From Segatella hominis (GTDB lineage: Bacteria; Bacteroidota; Bacteroidia; Bacteroidales; Bacteroidaceae), in the NCBI RefSeq assembly GCF_019249725.2, contig NZ_CP137559.1:3737779-3801778 (forward strand): DNA of 64,000 nt. Reading direction: 5' to 3'. Both the position numbers and the translations under genes were made by a program. This document shows, one piece after another, positions 1-8,626 of the stretch; position 1 is the stretch's first letter; the number at the start of each line of letters is the position of its first letter. The notes beneath the pieces are model-generated. The model was given only the letters and a program-made list of their open reading frames with translations. It had not been told where the DNA came from and did not search any database.

Positions 1-63
1 TTTACGAACAGCTTGTGCGTATTTGCCTTTAGCTAAAACTTTTGGTGCATTTATTCCTAACAT
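1..63 (-). CDS. 5' end of an unidentified gene running off the left edge
   Basis: Reading leftward from an ATG at 63, 21 codons stay open to the window edge; the product begins MLGINAPKVLAKG and is lysine-rich. No family can be recognised from so short a piece. It is kept as a possible real start because the frame is open to the edge and an AT-rich stretch (64-86) lies before the repeats that begin at 88. It could be a chance open frame. Confidence 0.4.
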   Translation of the reverse strand, partial: MLGINAPKVLAKGKYAQAVRK

Positions 64-87
64 AATTATATAATTTAAATGTTTGTG

Positions 88-215
88 ATGCAAACGAGCG
101 CAATGAAAACTTGCTTTCAAATTGCCGAGTGCAGCTTTTCTTATGCAAAGAAAATGCAAACGAGCGCAATGAAAACTTGCTTTCAAATTGCCGAGTGCAG
201 CTTTTCTTATGCAAA
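88..215. repeat. Two-copy 66-bp tandem repeat containing an imperfect hairpin
   Basis: A 62-bp unit beginning ATGCAAACGAGCGCAATG occurs at 88-149 and again at 154-215, identical over its length and joined by GAAA. Within each unit GCAATGAAAA and TTTCAAATTGC can pair around CTTGC, so each copy could fold. The translated frames over it merely repeat themselves and are not taken as genes. This looks like a dispersed intergenic repeat of the genome. Confidence 0.85.
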
Positions 216-283
216 ATTAAGCAATATCTCTGTAACTTCCAAATATTTGAATGAAATTAACATCATTATTGGTCAAATAATAC

Positions 284-334
284 TAAATCCCCCATCCTGC
301 TTTCTCAAGCGGGATGAGGGATTTTTCTTCAGTA
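284..334. terminator. Terminator-like hairpin with no clear gene
   Basis: AAATCCCcCATCC and GGGATGaGGGATTT pair around TGCTTTCTCAAGC and are followed by a T-rich run on the plus strand. No plus-strand gene ends just upstream, so it may be a remnant or end an untranslated RNA. Confidence 0.55.
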
Positions 335-362
335 TACTCACCCGCACCTCACGGGAAACGAC

Positions 363-405
363 AAGGGTCTATATGCCACGATGAAAAGGTGGCGTATAGA
401 CCCTT
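363..405. terminator. Long perfect-looking hairpin, possible terminator
   Basis: AAGGGTCTATATGCCAC pairs with GGTGGCGTATAGACCCTT (one G-T wobble) around an 8-nt loop. The 17-bp stem is unusually long. It lies just beyond the 3' end of the decayed Rpn-like tail at 429, so it could have been that gene's terminator on the minus strand. Confidence 0.5.
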
Positions 406-428
406 GATTATTTGGTGATAGTCGTAAT

Positions 429-500
429 CTACATCTCCGCTTTCAGCAGCTTTATCTCCTCTGCCGTCAGCCCCGTCATATCCATGACCGATGCATCAGA
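429..500 (-). pseudogene. C-terminal remnant of an Rpn/PD-(D/E)XK nuclease-type transposase
   Basis: On the minus strand a frame ending in TAG at 429-431 reads DASVMDMTGLTAEEIKLL and ends KAEM. A GLT-x-EEI-x-L tail following a short hydrophobic helix is typical of the C-terminus of Rpn-family (recombination-promoting nuclease, PD-(D/E)XK transposase-like) proteins common in Bacteroidota. The catalytic domain is absent: upstream is a terminator-like hairpin (502-549). The match covers only about 20 residues, so the assignment is an inference. Confidence 0.4.
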
Positions 501-501
501 T

Positions 502-549
502 CTTTTTTCTCCCTGCCCACGCAAGAATTTTTCCGTGGGCAGGGAAAAA
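502..549. terminator. Bidirectional terminator-like hairpin
   Basis: CCCTGCCCACG pairs with CCGTGGGCAGGG around CAAGAATTTTT (the G-C stem is flanked by TTTTTTCT on one side and AAAAA on the other). It could end transcription in either direction. Confidence 0.6.
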
Positions 550-610
550 TAAAAGTGGGTACAGGGATGGATAATTTCAAGAACATAACTTGTCGAAAAT
601 CTACACGACT

Positions 611-720
611 TAACGATGCGCTTTATTGCAACTTAACGATGCGCATCATTAACACCTAACGATGCGCATCATTAGACCTCAATGATGCGCTTTATTAAAG
701 TCTAATAAAGCGCATCGTTA
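611..720. repeat. Array of five GCGC-centred palindromes with 23-bp spacing
   Basis: Four direct units of the type TAACGATGCGCATCATTA or its CTTTATT variant are followed by one inverted unit (TAATAAAGCGCATCGTTA). The GCGC centres lie at 618, 641, 664, 687 and 710, an exact 23-bp step. Two units contain the perfect 10-bp palindrome GATGCGCATC, and the last two units form a long hairpin. The array sits about 40 bp beyond the tsaE stop codon. Confidence 0.9.
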
Positions 721-762
721 TAGTTTGCTACTTTAATGGGGCTATCATGCCCCAAAAAAGTA

Positions 763-1173
763 TCAGAATTCAACGGTTCTGCTTCCGTCTTCTTCTGTGT
801 GAATATGTACTCTTGTCACATCTTCTGGTAGAAGGTCTTCTATCAGTTCTGGCCATTCCAGAAAACATAAGTTTCCTCCATAGAAGTAATCCTCATATCC
901 CATATCATAGACCTCGTCTATCTTTTTGATACGATAGAAGTCAAAGTGATAGATTGGGTCGCCATTCCCTGCGGTATATTCGTTGACAATGGCAAATGTA
1001 GGAGATGTGATGACATCATCTACTCCCAACTCTTCGCAGATAGCTTTGATAAATGTAGTCTTACCAGTACCCATCTTTCCGTAAAAGGCAAAGACTTTAC
1101 CATCACCCATGTTGGCCAGAAATTCCTTGGCTGCAGCATGGATGTTTTCTAATGAGTCAATTTTGATTTTCAT
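763..1173 (-). CDS. tsaE: tRNA threonylcarbamoyladenosine biosynthesis ATPase TsaE
   Basis: TsaE is the small ATPase partner of TsaB/TsaD in making t6A37 on ANN-decoding tRNAs in the cytoplasm. The 136-residue product is of normal family length. The Walker A motif GKMGTGKTT lies at residues 32-40, followed by the family signature TSPTFAIVNEY at about 56-66 and HFDFYRI at about 76-82. It lies 29 bp downstream of porX on the same strand, so the two may be co-transcribed. No truncation is seen. The alternative name YjeE refers to the same family. Confidence 0.95.
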   Translation of the reverse strand: MKIKIDSLENIHAAAKEFLANMGDGKVFAFYGKMGTGKTTFIKAICEELGVDDVITSPTFAIVNEYTAGNGDPIYHFDFYRIKKIDEVYDMGYEDYFYGGNLCFLEWPELIEDLLPEDVTRVHIHTEEDGSRTVEF

Positions 1174-1202
1174 ATTTTGTTTCCTTTTCTTGTTTTCTTT
1201 TT

Positions 1203-2771
1203 CTAACGTCTTCTTGGTGTCAATGTAATGAGTGGTATCAGCATCTCTTCCATAGATATGCCTCCATGCTGGAATGTATCCTTATAGTAGGATACATAGT
1301 AGTTGTAATTGTTGGGGTAGGCAAAGAAGGCATCACCATACGCAAATACATAAGTTGTGCTCAGGTTTGGAGCGGGCAATTGTGCTTTATGTGGCTCCTT
1401 GATTGTGAACACTTCCTTGGCATTGTAGGCAAGATTCTTGCCTAACTTATAGCGCAGGTTGGTGTTGGTATTACGGTCTCCTATTATCTTGATAGGTTTT
1501 GAAGCCCTAATACTTCCATGGTCGGTGGTGATGATGACCTTGAATTCGTCTTGCGATAAACGTTTGAATAGTTCTGCAAGAACTGAATGTCTCAGCCAAC
1601 TCTGTGTAATACTGCGATAGGCAGATTCGTTGTTTGCCAATTCTCTCACCATCTTAGATTCAGTACGTGCATGTGAAAGCATGTCGATAAAGTTTACGAC
1701 CAGTACATTGAGGTCGTTATTCTTGCATTCATTGTATTTATCCAGAAATCTGTCGGCTCCTGCAGAATCATTTATCTTGTGATAACTGAATGTGTAGTGC
1801 TTTCTGAATCTTTCCAACTGGGTTTGGATGAGAGGTTCTTCGTTGAGGTTTTTGCCTTCCTCCTGATCTTCATCTACCCATAGGTCAGGAAACATTTCTG
1901 CTATTTTGTTTGGCATCAGACCGCTGAATATTGCATTGCGTGCATACTGGGTGGCTGTTGGCAAAATACTCATATACATGTCTTCCTCGATATCGAATAG
2001 TTCTCCGATATCTTGTCCCAACATTTTCCATTGGTCATATCTGAAGTTGTCGATAACTATGAGGAATATCTTTTCACCCTGATCCAGTTTTGGAAAAATC
2101 TTGGTTTTGAAGATGTCTGGACTCATGACGGGCTTACCTTCTATCGTCTTGCCGATATTCTTGGGATTTACCCATTCCAAGTAGTTCTTGGTGATGTATT
2201 TGGCAAATCCGTTGTTGGCTTCTTCTTTCTGCATGGTAAGCAGTTCTGTCATCGAACTCTCGGTGTCGCTCAGTTCAAGTTCCCATTTTACCAGTCTCTT
2301 ATATACTTCTACCCAATCCTGTACTGTCCGGCAATCCATGATTTGCATGGCGATTTGCTGGTAGTCTTGCTGATAACCGCTTTGGGTTACTTCTGTGACT
2401 ATATCTTTGCGATGTATGTTCTTCTTGAGAGAGAGCAATATCTGGCTGGGGTTGACCGGTTTGATGAGATAGTCTGCGATTTTTGAACCGATAGCCTGGT
2501 CCATGATGTTCTCTTCCTCGCTCTTGGTACACATGACTACAGGGGTAGCTGGTTGGATTTCCTTGATTTGCTGAAGAGTTTCCAATCCGCTAAGTCCTGG
2601 CATCATTTCATCTAAGAGAATCAGGTCGAAGGTCTGCTGTCTGCACTGGTCGATAGCATCCGGACCATTGCTCACAGTTATAACTTCATATCCCTTTTTC
2701 TCCAGAAATATGATATGCGCCTTGAGAAGTTCTATCTCGTCATCTACCCAAAGTAATAAACCGTTACTCAT
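1203..2771 (-). CDS. porX: Type IX secretion response regulator PorX (receiver + PglZ)
   Basis: PorX is the response regulator of the PorX/PorY system that controls type IX secretion genes and binds the PorL motor protein. Residues 1-120 form a CheY-like receiver with the acidic pair DD at 10-11, the phospho-acceptor D54 in LLDEMMPG and K104 near VKPVNP. The remainder is an alkaline-phosphatase-like PglZ domain with metal-site-like segments (VIDNFRYDQW, TTDHGS) and a family-typical length of 522 residues. The DNA-binding output domain of ordinary regulators is absent, as expected. Its presence alongside the PorW-like gene and a sorting-tail protease suggests a working type IX system. Confidence 0.93.
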   Translation of the reverse strand: MSNGLLLWVDDEIELLKAHIIFLEKKGYEVITVSNGPDAIDQCRQQTFDLILLDEMMPGLSGLETLQQIKEIQPATPVVMCTKSEEENIMDQAIGSKIADYLIKPVNPSQILLSLKKNIHRKDIVTEVTQSGYQQDYQQIAMQIMDCRTVQDWVEVYKRLVKWELELSDTESSMTELLTMQKEEANNGFAKYITKNYLEWVNPKNIGKTIEGKPVMSPDIFKTKIFPKLDQGEKIFLIVIDNFRYDQWKMLGQDIGELFDIEEDMYMSILPTATQYARNAIFSGLMPNKIAEMFPDLWVDEDQEEGKNLNEEPLIQTQLERFRKHYTFSYHKINDSAGADRFLDKYNECKNNDLNVLVVNFIDMLSHARTESKMVRELANNESAYRSITQSWLRHSVLAELFKRLSQDEFKVIITTDHGSIRASKPIKIIGDRNTNTNLRYKLGKNLAYNAKEVFTIKEPHKAQLPAPNLSTTYVFAYGDAFFAYPNNYNYYVSYYKDTFQHGGISMEEMLIPLITLTPRRR

Positions 2772-3003
2772 GTTTTTATTTTTTAGGCGCTAAAGTACAA
2801 AGAATAATTGAATACTGGCAGAAGAATGCTATTAAAGTATGTTAATGTTAAGGAAAGTTTTTATTCGTATGATTCTTTTGGATATTCGTATGTTTCCTCT
2901 ACTTTTATATAATAATTAGGTGAAGATTCCGTTCTTTATCCAAGAATCAGTTTATTAATCCAATTATTCATTAAATAAAAAAATAAGAAGAAATCAAGAA
3001 ACA

Positions 3004-3315
3004 ATGCTCAAAATTGTATTGATAATGCTTTGCGGAATAGGTACAGGTTATCTGCTCCGTAATAAGAAAATGAGTTTTTTAGGTCGCATCATCACGGCGT
3101 TGATATGGATACTCCTGTTCCTGCTTGGTATTGAAGTTGGCTCCAATCCTCGTATCATAGGAGGTATTCAGACCTTAGGTCTCGAAGCCGTTGTTCTTAC
3201 TTTTGGTGGTAGTGCGGGCAGTGTGCTTTTTGCATGGGCATTGTGGAAGTATGTTACTGCTAAACAGATGAAGTCTTCTGGTTCCGCTGATACGGAGAAG
3301 GGAGGTAAGGCATGA
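3004..3315 (+). CDS. lysO1: LysO N-terminal half (DUF340-type membrane protein)
   Basis: This 103-residue membrane protein has three hydrophobic segments (about 1-17, 28-46 and 58-82) and a GSNPRII element typical of the N-terminal part of LysO/YbjE, a lysine exporter. In E. coli LysO is one chain of about 300 residues; here the two halves are separate genes. The stop overlaps the next start as ATGA, implying translational coupling and a two-subunit transporter. The symbol only marks it as the first half. Substrate specificity is inferred from family. Confidence 0.8.
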   Translation: MLKIVLIMLCGIGTGYLLRNKKMSFLGRIITALIWILLFLLGIEVGSNPRIIGGIQTLGLEAVVLTFGGSAGSVLFAWALWKYVTAKQMKSSGSADTEKGGKA

Positions 3316-3914
3316 AGGGTAGCTTGATTATAGTTGGTTTCTTTGTCTTAGGTATCATCGCTGGATTGTGTGATGTAGTTCCTGCCAGTTTTTTAGATAG
3401 TGATGTGAGTTATATTGCGCTCTGTTGCCTGATGTTCTGTGTGGGTGTCAGCATCGGTTGTGATACTTCTATTTTGAAGAGTTTCAAGAAGGTAAATCCT
3501 CGTTTGATGATGCTTCCGGTGATGACTATTTTGGGTACTTTTGCTGGGTGTGCAGCCGTATCTCTGGTATTAGGTCACCGTCAGCTTACTGACTGTTTGG
3601 CTATCGGTTCAGGATTCGGTTATTATTCCCTTTCAAGTATTTTTATTACTGAATATCGTGGTGCCGAACTTGGAACCATCGCTCTTCTTGCTAATATTAG
3701 CCGTGAAATTCTGACACTCTTAGCCGCTCCGTTGCTGGCGAGATATTTCGGAAAGTTGGCACCTATCAGCGTAGGTGGAGCCACCACAATGGATACTACG
3801 TTGCCTATTATTACCCGAGTGTCGGGAGAGAACTTCATCATCGTTTCCATCTTTCATGGTTTCTGTGTTGATTTCTCAGTACCTTTCCTGGTTACCTTTT
3901 TCTGCTCTCTATAA
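3312..3914 (+). CDS. lysO2: Lysine exporter LysO family, C-terminal half
   Basis: This 200-residue inner-membrane protein has about five to six hydrophobic segments. Conserved stretches include GFGYYSLSSIF, ANISREILTL and GGATTMDTTLPI, which are characteristic of the LysO/YbjE C-terminal domain. It overlaps the preceding half-gene by 4 bp, so both are probably made from one mRNA and assemble together. It probably exports lysine or toxic analogues; that role is known for E. coli LysO and inferred here. It is followed by an unremarkable AT-rich gap before the convergent TPR lipoprotein gene. Confidence 0.88.
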   Translation: MKGSLIIVGFFVLGIIAGLCDVVPASFLDSDVSYIALCCLMFCVGVSIGCDTSILKSFKKVNPRLMMLPVMTILGTFAGCAAVSLVLGHRQLTDCLAIGSGFGYYSLSSIFITEYRGAELGTIALLANISREILTLLAAPLLARYFGKLAPISVGGATTMDTTLPIITRVSGENFIIVSIFHGFCVDFSVPFLVTFFCSL

Positions 3915-4006
3915 TTAATTCAGTAATTTATCAGGAAATAATCTAAAAATACAAATGGCAGACTTCTCCAGCTATTTATTCTGGGAAAGTCTGCCATATT
4001 GTTTCT

Positions 4007-7000
4007 TTAAAAACCATCGAAATCAAAATATTCGTCTTCTAAGTCAAATTTGTCATCTTTGTCTTTCTTCTCCTCTTTGGATTTCTGGTTCTTATTTTCT
4101 TGCTTCTGAGTGTTTTCTGTGTCATCATCGAAATAGAAGACATCTTCATTCTCCTCAAGAGGTTCTTTCTTTTGGATTTCCTGCTTTGGAGTTTCCTTCT
4201 TTGGAGTCTCCAGTTTTGGCTCTTCTACTTTAGGATCAACTACGATCATTTCATCCTCATTTCTTTCAACTTCAGTTCCTTTTTCAGAATTATTTTCCTT
4301 TGAAGTCTCTGTGTTGATGTCCTCTTTGATTTCAATGCCGTTATTATTTCCGGTTTGAGTATTCTCCTCTTTGATTTCTATAGACTCATTGCTGATGCTT
4401 GGTGCAACATCTTCCTTGATTTCTAATGAGTTGTCTATATCATTCTTGTCGTCAAGTATCTCTTCATCACCAGCTTCTGTCTGTTCTACTTTCTTTTTCT
4501 CTGTCACGATTTCTGTAGGCTCCGTTAAGAGATGTGCGGCATTCTGTTTCAACTTGAGTGAAGCGAAGTGTTTCTGATAGAACTTCTCGTATTCATTATA
4601 TGTGAACTGTGTGCCTAAGAGTTCGAGATTTTGTTCGCTGATGAGGATAGCTCGAGCCTTGTTGAGATGGCGGATGATAGCAGTCTGCTCCGACAACGCA
4701 TGTGCATATTGCCATGCTTCATCGTAACTTCTGAATCCTGACATAATCATTCTGTGCAGCCCATCTTGCTCCTCGATATTCATGTCGAAATTGCGCACAA
4801 GGTAATGGGTAAAGTTGTATTTAGCCATTTCAAAGAGCAATTGGTTCTCATTCACAGAGTCTGGCTGGTAAACAAGCATGAATACAAAGTTGGCATTGCG
4901 TTCATTCGTGAATACTTTCTGTTGGGTGGAATCCTGGTTATTGAGTACAACACTTCTTCTGTCCCATACATCTTCCAAGTCAAACTTTCCACCATGCAGT
5001 CGTTTTCCCGCATTGACTCCATTGACTATCATACCCGCTATTTCGCTGATACGGCTATTCGGATATTTCTCTACCACTTCCTGCATATCCTTGATGCAGG
5101 CATTGGCGTCACCATCGTTGAGCTTGCTTAATCCACCGATAAACAAGAATTTATCCCTGTTTTCTCCCAGTGGGAAACGCTCGGCAGATATGCGTGCATT
5201 GGCCTTAGCCTCTTGGTATCTGTTTGCCTTGAATGCCTCGTAGGTTGCCGCATAAAGAGAGTCTTCTATATGAACACCAAACTGGGCATTTTCTTTGTAG
5301 TATGGATCTGTAAGCAATGTTGTCCATTGGCTTTCAGGATATTTCTTCTTCAGTTTCTGTACATAACGTTCTGCCTCTACCGGCTTTTCCTTTCGGGAAT
5401 ATAACAGATAGAGGTGGTAATATACATCGTCCATGTGCTCAAAGTCATCAGCATAGTTGTCTTCCAATCTTCTGAGTGCTTTTTCGCTCAGGGAAAGATT
5501 GTCCAACTTATCCTTGAAGATAACGCCGGAATTCAACAGACCATCTTCCAACAGCTTGTTGCTGGCTTCTATTTGTTCTTCTGTAAAAGGAATCTGAGCC
5601 AGATAATATTCTCGCTTATGTGGATCGTTTTGTGCACTGTCTGTAATCTGTTTCAGAGAATCTTCCTTGATGGCTACATTGGCAAGAGAATCTCTTACTT
5701 CGTCTGTCATCTCTTCAGCACCTTGTGGCGCACTGACCACCGTCTTGTTGATGCGTTGCCAGTTATCTACATTTTCTCGTTTTCCCCATAGTCGTTGGAA
5801 TTGGGTCTTACCCTGACTTACGGCTATAGGGTTGTAGAAATACCAGAGTCCTTTCTGTCCGATATTTCCTGTTGATGTATTGTTGTTCTTATTCGAATTG
5901 TGGTTTCTGTAGGCATTTCCACCGTTTTTTGCTTGTTGACGGTTGCTTTCTTCTTCTGCCAGTTTATTCTTTTCTTCTTTTTCTTTCTTCTTGAGGGCAT
6001 CTATTACGCGGTCGATGGCTGCATTTCTTTCTTTTTCGCTCATCTTGGCAAGAGCCTGGAGAGAGTCCTGCAGGTGGACAGCTTCTGTATGAGGAACTAA
6101 TTCATCAAGTATTTTAGAACGTTCTGCAAGAATCTTATAGTCTTTACGGTCTTTGTCAAGCAAGCCGATGGCTTCTCCGTAACAGCGTTGGGCATCACTG
6201 TATTTTTCCATACCCCAGTACAAGTCGCCTAAATGAAGCAAGAGCACACCTTTCTCAATACCACTGCGTGTCGCCTTGGCATTTCCCTTTTCGTATGCAG
6301 AGATGGCTTGGACGGTATCTTTCTCGTTGAGATAGATGTTACCTATTGCGTAGTATATCTGGTCCAGGTATTCCTTGTTGTTGTCTGATGCAGCCATACG
6401 TTTCAGACGGCTGATCATCTGTTTGGCATTTCCTCTGGCCATCACCTCTGTCATGGAGATTCGGGCGTTGAATTCCAGTTCGTATGGAGGATTGAGACGT
6501 GTGACATGCTTGAAGGCTTTGTAGGCCTCCTGTTTTTTGCCAGTGGCAGCAAGCAACTGTCCTAAGAGAAACCATTCGCGCGCCTTTTGCTTCCGTCGCA
6601 TCTCATGCTTGATTACTTTGCGGAGATAGGGGATAGCCTGTTCGAAGTCTCCTGTATGGATATAGTAATCAGCGTATGTATAGTCCCATTCTTTCTGGGC
6701 ACGCCAGTGGATGCTGTCTCTTTGCATTTTACGGATTACGTCCTCTGCATCATATTGCCATCCTTGTTCGATATAACATTTAGCCAGCCAGGCCCTTGCT
6801 CTGCCGTAGATGGCTGGTTGGGTGGAGTAGAGGCGGCTCATATAGGAGAAAGTGGTTGCAGCACTTTCGAAATCGCCTTTGAAAAATTGGGAACGTCCCA
6901 TCAGCAACCATGCTTTCCATAAGAACGGATTGTATTCCTTACGGCTCAACCATTCAATATCTTTTTCTGTTTTGCGACGGTTTTTGTTCCATTCCGGACG

Positions 7001-7324
7001 TTTCTTGATACTGTGTTGATGAATCGCTTTCTCACACTTGGTGATGGCTTTCTCATAATTGCCTTTTCCCAGTTCGCGGCTGTTTTTATTGCTTACGGTA
7101 TAGAGAGGAATCATCTCCGTGAAGTTGTCCTTATTGCCGTTCTCTTTTTCCAATGAACCGTCAATATAGGCTAACGTACCATTATAATAGGTGTTATAAC
7201 GGGCGTTGAAGGAATGCCACCAGCGGCTCTTCGCTGTATTCTTCTGCGTAGAGCAACTGCCAATACCAATTAGGAGTATAATTGATAATAGGGGAATGAT
7301 ATGTCGGAGATAATTTTGTTTCAC
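4007..7324 (-). CDS. porW: PorW/SprE-like TPR lipoprotein of type IX secretion
   Basis: This 1105-residue lipoprotein has a signal peptide with lipobox LIGIGSC (Cys24). The body is built of tetratricopeptide-type repeats (about 130-430 and 600-960), beginning with the PorW/SprE signature WWHSFNARYNTYYNG. PorW (P. gingivalis) and SprE (Flavobacterium) are outer-membrane lipoproteins needed for type IX secretion. The last 140 residues are low-complexity Glu/Lys/Pro, longer than usual and probably disordered. A second Lys/Glu-rich, Asn-rich insert lies around 445-500. It stands alone, convergent with lysO. The assignment rests on architecture and N-terminal motifs. Confidence 0.82.
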   Translation of the reverse strand: MKQNYLRHIIPLLSIILLIGIGSCSTQKNTAKSRWWHSFNARYNTYYNGTLAYIDGSLEKENGNKDNFTEMIPLYTVSNKNSRELGKGNYEKAITKCEKAIHQHSIKKRPEWNKNRRKTEKDIEWLSRKEYNPFLWKAWLLMGRSQFFKGDFESAATTFSYMSRLYSTQPAIYGRARAWLAKCYIEQGWQYDAEDVIRKMQRDSIHWRAQKEWDYTYADYYIHTGDFEQAIPYLRKVIKHEMRRKQKAREWFLLGQLLAATGKKQEAYKAFKHVTRLNPPYELEFNARISMTEVMARGNAKQMISRLKRMAASDNNKEYLDQIYYAIGNIYLNEKDTVQAISAYEKGNAKATRSGIEKGVLLLHLGDLYWGMEKYSDAQRCYGEAIGLLDKDRKDYKILAERSKILDELVPHTEAVHLQDSLQALAKMSEKERNAAIDRVIDALKKKEKEEKNKLAEEESNRQQAKNGGNAYRNHNSNKNNNTSTGNIGQKGLWYFYNPIAVSQGKTQFQRLWGKRENVDNWQRINKTVVSAPQGAEEMTDEVRDSLANVAIKEDSLKQITDSAQNDPHKREYYLAQIPFTEEQIEASNKLLEDGLLNSGVIFKDKLDNLSLSEKALRRLEDNYADDFEHMDDVYYHLYLLYSRKEKPVEAERYVQKLKKKYPESQWTTLLTDPYYKENAQFGVHIEDSLYAATYEAFKANRYQEAKANARISAERFPLGENRDKFLFIGGLSKLNDGDANACIKDMQEVVEKYPNSRISEIAGMIVNGVNAGKRLHGGKFDLEDVWDRRSVVLNNQDSTQQKVFTNERNANFVFMLVYQPDSVNENQLLFEMAKYNFTHYLVRNFDMNIEEQDGLHRMIMSGFRSYDEAWQYAHALSEQTAIIRHLNKARAILISEQNLELLGTQFTYNEYEKFYQKHFASLKLKQNAAHLLTEPTEIVTEKKKVEQTEAGDEEILDDKNDIDNSLEIKEDVAPSISNESIEIKEENTQTGNNNGIEIKEDINTETSKENNSEKGTEVERNEDEMIVVDPKVEEPKLETPKKETPKQEIQKKEPLEENEDVFYFDDDTENTQKQENKNQKSKEEKKDKDDKFDLEDEYFDFDGF

Positions 7325-7358
7325 TCTTGTATGATTTTAGAATGTTGTCTGCTGATCA

Positions 7359-8198
7359 TCACTTTTTCTCAAGTGACAGCTTGTCTTTATTATACAACTT
7401 GTTTTGTAGGGCTTTTATTGTCTTACTGAGCATAAAAACCATGATACTGACAAAAATAATCGTGGCTCCTGATGGAACATTCAGCACATAACTGGCATAG
7501 AGTCCGATGACACAGTCTATCCATCCCAGGATGATGCTGGCAAAAATCATCTGCTTATAATTATAGGTGAACAGGTTGGCTGTCATCTGCGGAATTGTCA
7601 GCAAACTGATAGCCAGTACGATGCCCACCATTTTCAATGAAGCAACAATCGTCATGGCAATGAGTGTCATCATTAGATATTCTATCGCTGCTACCGGCAA
7701 GTGCTGCGAACGTGCAAAGGTGCTGTCGAAAGCTACACTCTGAATCGGACGGAGGAAACAGGTGAATACGGCGATGGTGATACATGTCAGGATACCCAAT
7801 AGCCATAAGTCAGAACCTTCTATCGTCAGGATGCTGCCAAAGAGAAACGAAGGTAGGTCTGGCATGAAGCCGGGCGTGAGAAAGCAGCAGATAATTCCTA
7901 CGCTCATTCCCAAGGTCCAGAACATGGCGATGGCAGAATCTTTCCTGACATCTTTTCTGGATGACATCCATTGAACGCCAAATCCGCTCAGTATGGCAAA
8001 GATCATGGCTGCCAGAATCGGATTGGTACCAGTGAATACGCCAATTCCTATTCCGCCAAATGATGCGTGGGTAATACCCCCGCTGATAAATACCAATCGG
8101 CGGGTTACGATATAAGTGCCTATGATTCCACACAGGATGCTTGTAAGGAAGGCGCCCAAGAGGGCATTCTGAAAAAATGTATATTGTAGAATGTTCAT
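7359..8198 (-). CDS. Metal ABC transporter permease (ZnuB/TroC family)
   Basis: This 279-residue inner-membrane protein has about eight hydrophobic segments and the family stretch GTYIVTRRLVFISGGITHAS near residues 27-46, the coupling region of ABC-3 permeases for Zn2+ or Mn2+. It is full length for the family. No ATPase or metal-binding protein is adjacent, so its partners must be encoded elsewhere. Its start lies about 20 bp after the stop of the small membrane protein upstream, consistent with one operon with that gene and aroA. The metal cannot be told from sequence. Confidence 0.9.
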   Translation of the reverse strand: MNILQYTFFQNALLGAFLTSILCGIIGTYIVTRRLVFISGGITHASFGGIGIGVFTGTNPILAAMIFAILSGFGVQWMSSRKDVRKDSAIAMFWTLGMSVGIICCFLTPGFMPDLPSFLFGSILTIEGSDLWLLGILTCITIAVFTCFLRPIQSVAFDSTFARSQHLPVAAIEYLMMTLIAMTIVASLKMVGIVLAISLLTIPQMTANLFTYNYKQMIFASIILGWIDCVIGLYASYVLNVPSGATIIFVSIMVFMLSKTIKALQNKLYNKDKLSLEKK

Positions 8199-8218
8199 TT
8201 CCTATAAAATATTCTTTT

Positions 8219-8605
8219 TCAATCCTCGCTTAAAAAACTGATGACTTCATCTTTCAACTGGTCTGGCAAGTTGATGCCTCTGAGGATGAGGCTTCTGTTC
8301 CAGCCTGCCACTTCCTCCGGCTTCATTGTATATAAGACTTCTGCGAATTGTTCAACTTCTTCTTCGGAATAATCATCTGCCGCACGTCCTTTATACGTGT
8401 CTAATTCTTCGTCATCATAATATTCTATCTCTTTGGTTGCAGCTTCCATCATGCACTCCTGCTCGCATTTCGTGTTTTCTCCATTACAGGTGTTACACGA
8501 AACGCCTTCTTTTAGGGGCTCTTCTTCTCCTTTCCGTTGGGTGAAAAGTCCTATTAGTGCGCTTGCCAGTCCTAAGACAACCAATGCAATAATCAGGTAA
8601 ATCAT
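8219..8605 (-). CDS. Small single-pass membrane protein with a four-cysteine motif
   Basis: Not assigned to a named function. This 128-residue protein has one N-terminal membrane helix (about 2-22), then a charged linker and a cysteine cluster CNTCNGENTKCEQEC (C-x2-C-x6-C-x3-C) near 37-51 that could bind metal or an Fe-S group. The C-terminal half is acidic and helical. It lies between aroA and the metal permease on the same strand with gaps of about 20 bp, so it is probably in the same operon. Similar small proteins are conserved beside aroA in Bacteroidota, to my recollection. Confidence 0.75.
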   Translation of the reverse strand: MIYLIIALVVLGLASALIGLFTQRKGEEEPLKEGVSCNTCNGENTKCEQECMMEAATKEIEYYDDEELDTYKGRAADDYSEEEVEQFAEVLYTMKPEEVAGWNRSLILRGINLPDQLKDEVISFLSED

Positions 8606-8626
8606 TCGATATCTTTATTGTGATTA

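Noticed and set aside
79..384. 101-codon frame over the 66-bp tandem repeat and hairpins
   Set aside because: The protein repeats only because the DNA repeats; it runs through a terminator-like hairpin and has no domain.
611..720. CRISPR array or attachment-site array
   Set aside because: Unit spacing is 23 bp with 5-6 bp between palindromes, too short for CRISPR spacers, and no integrase is adjacent.
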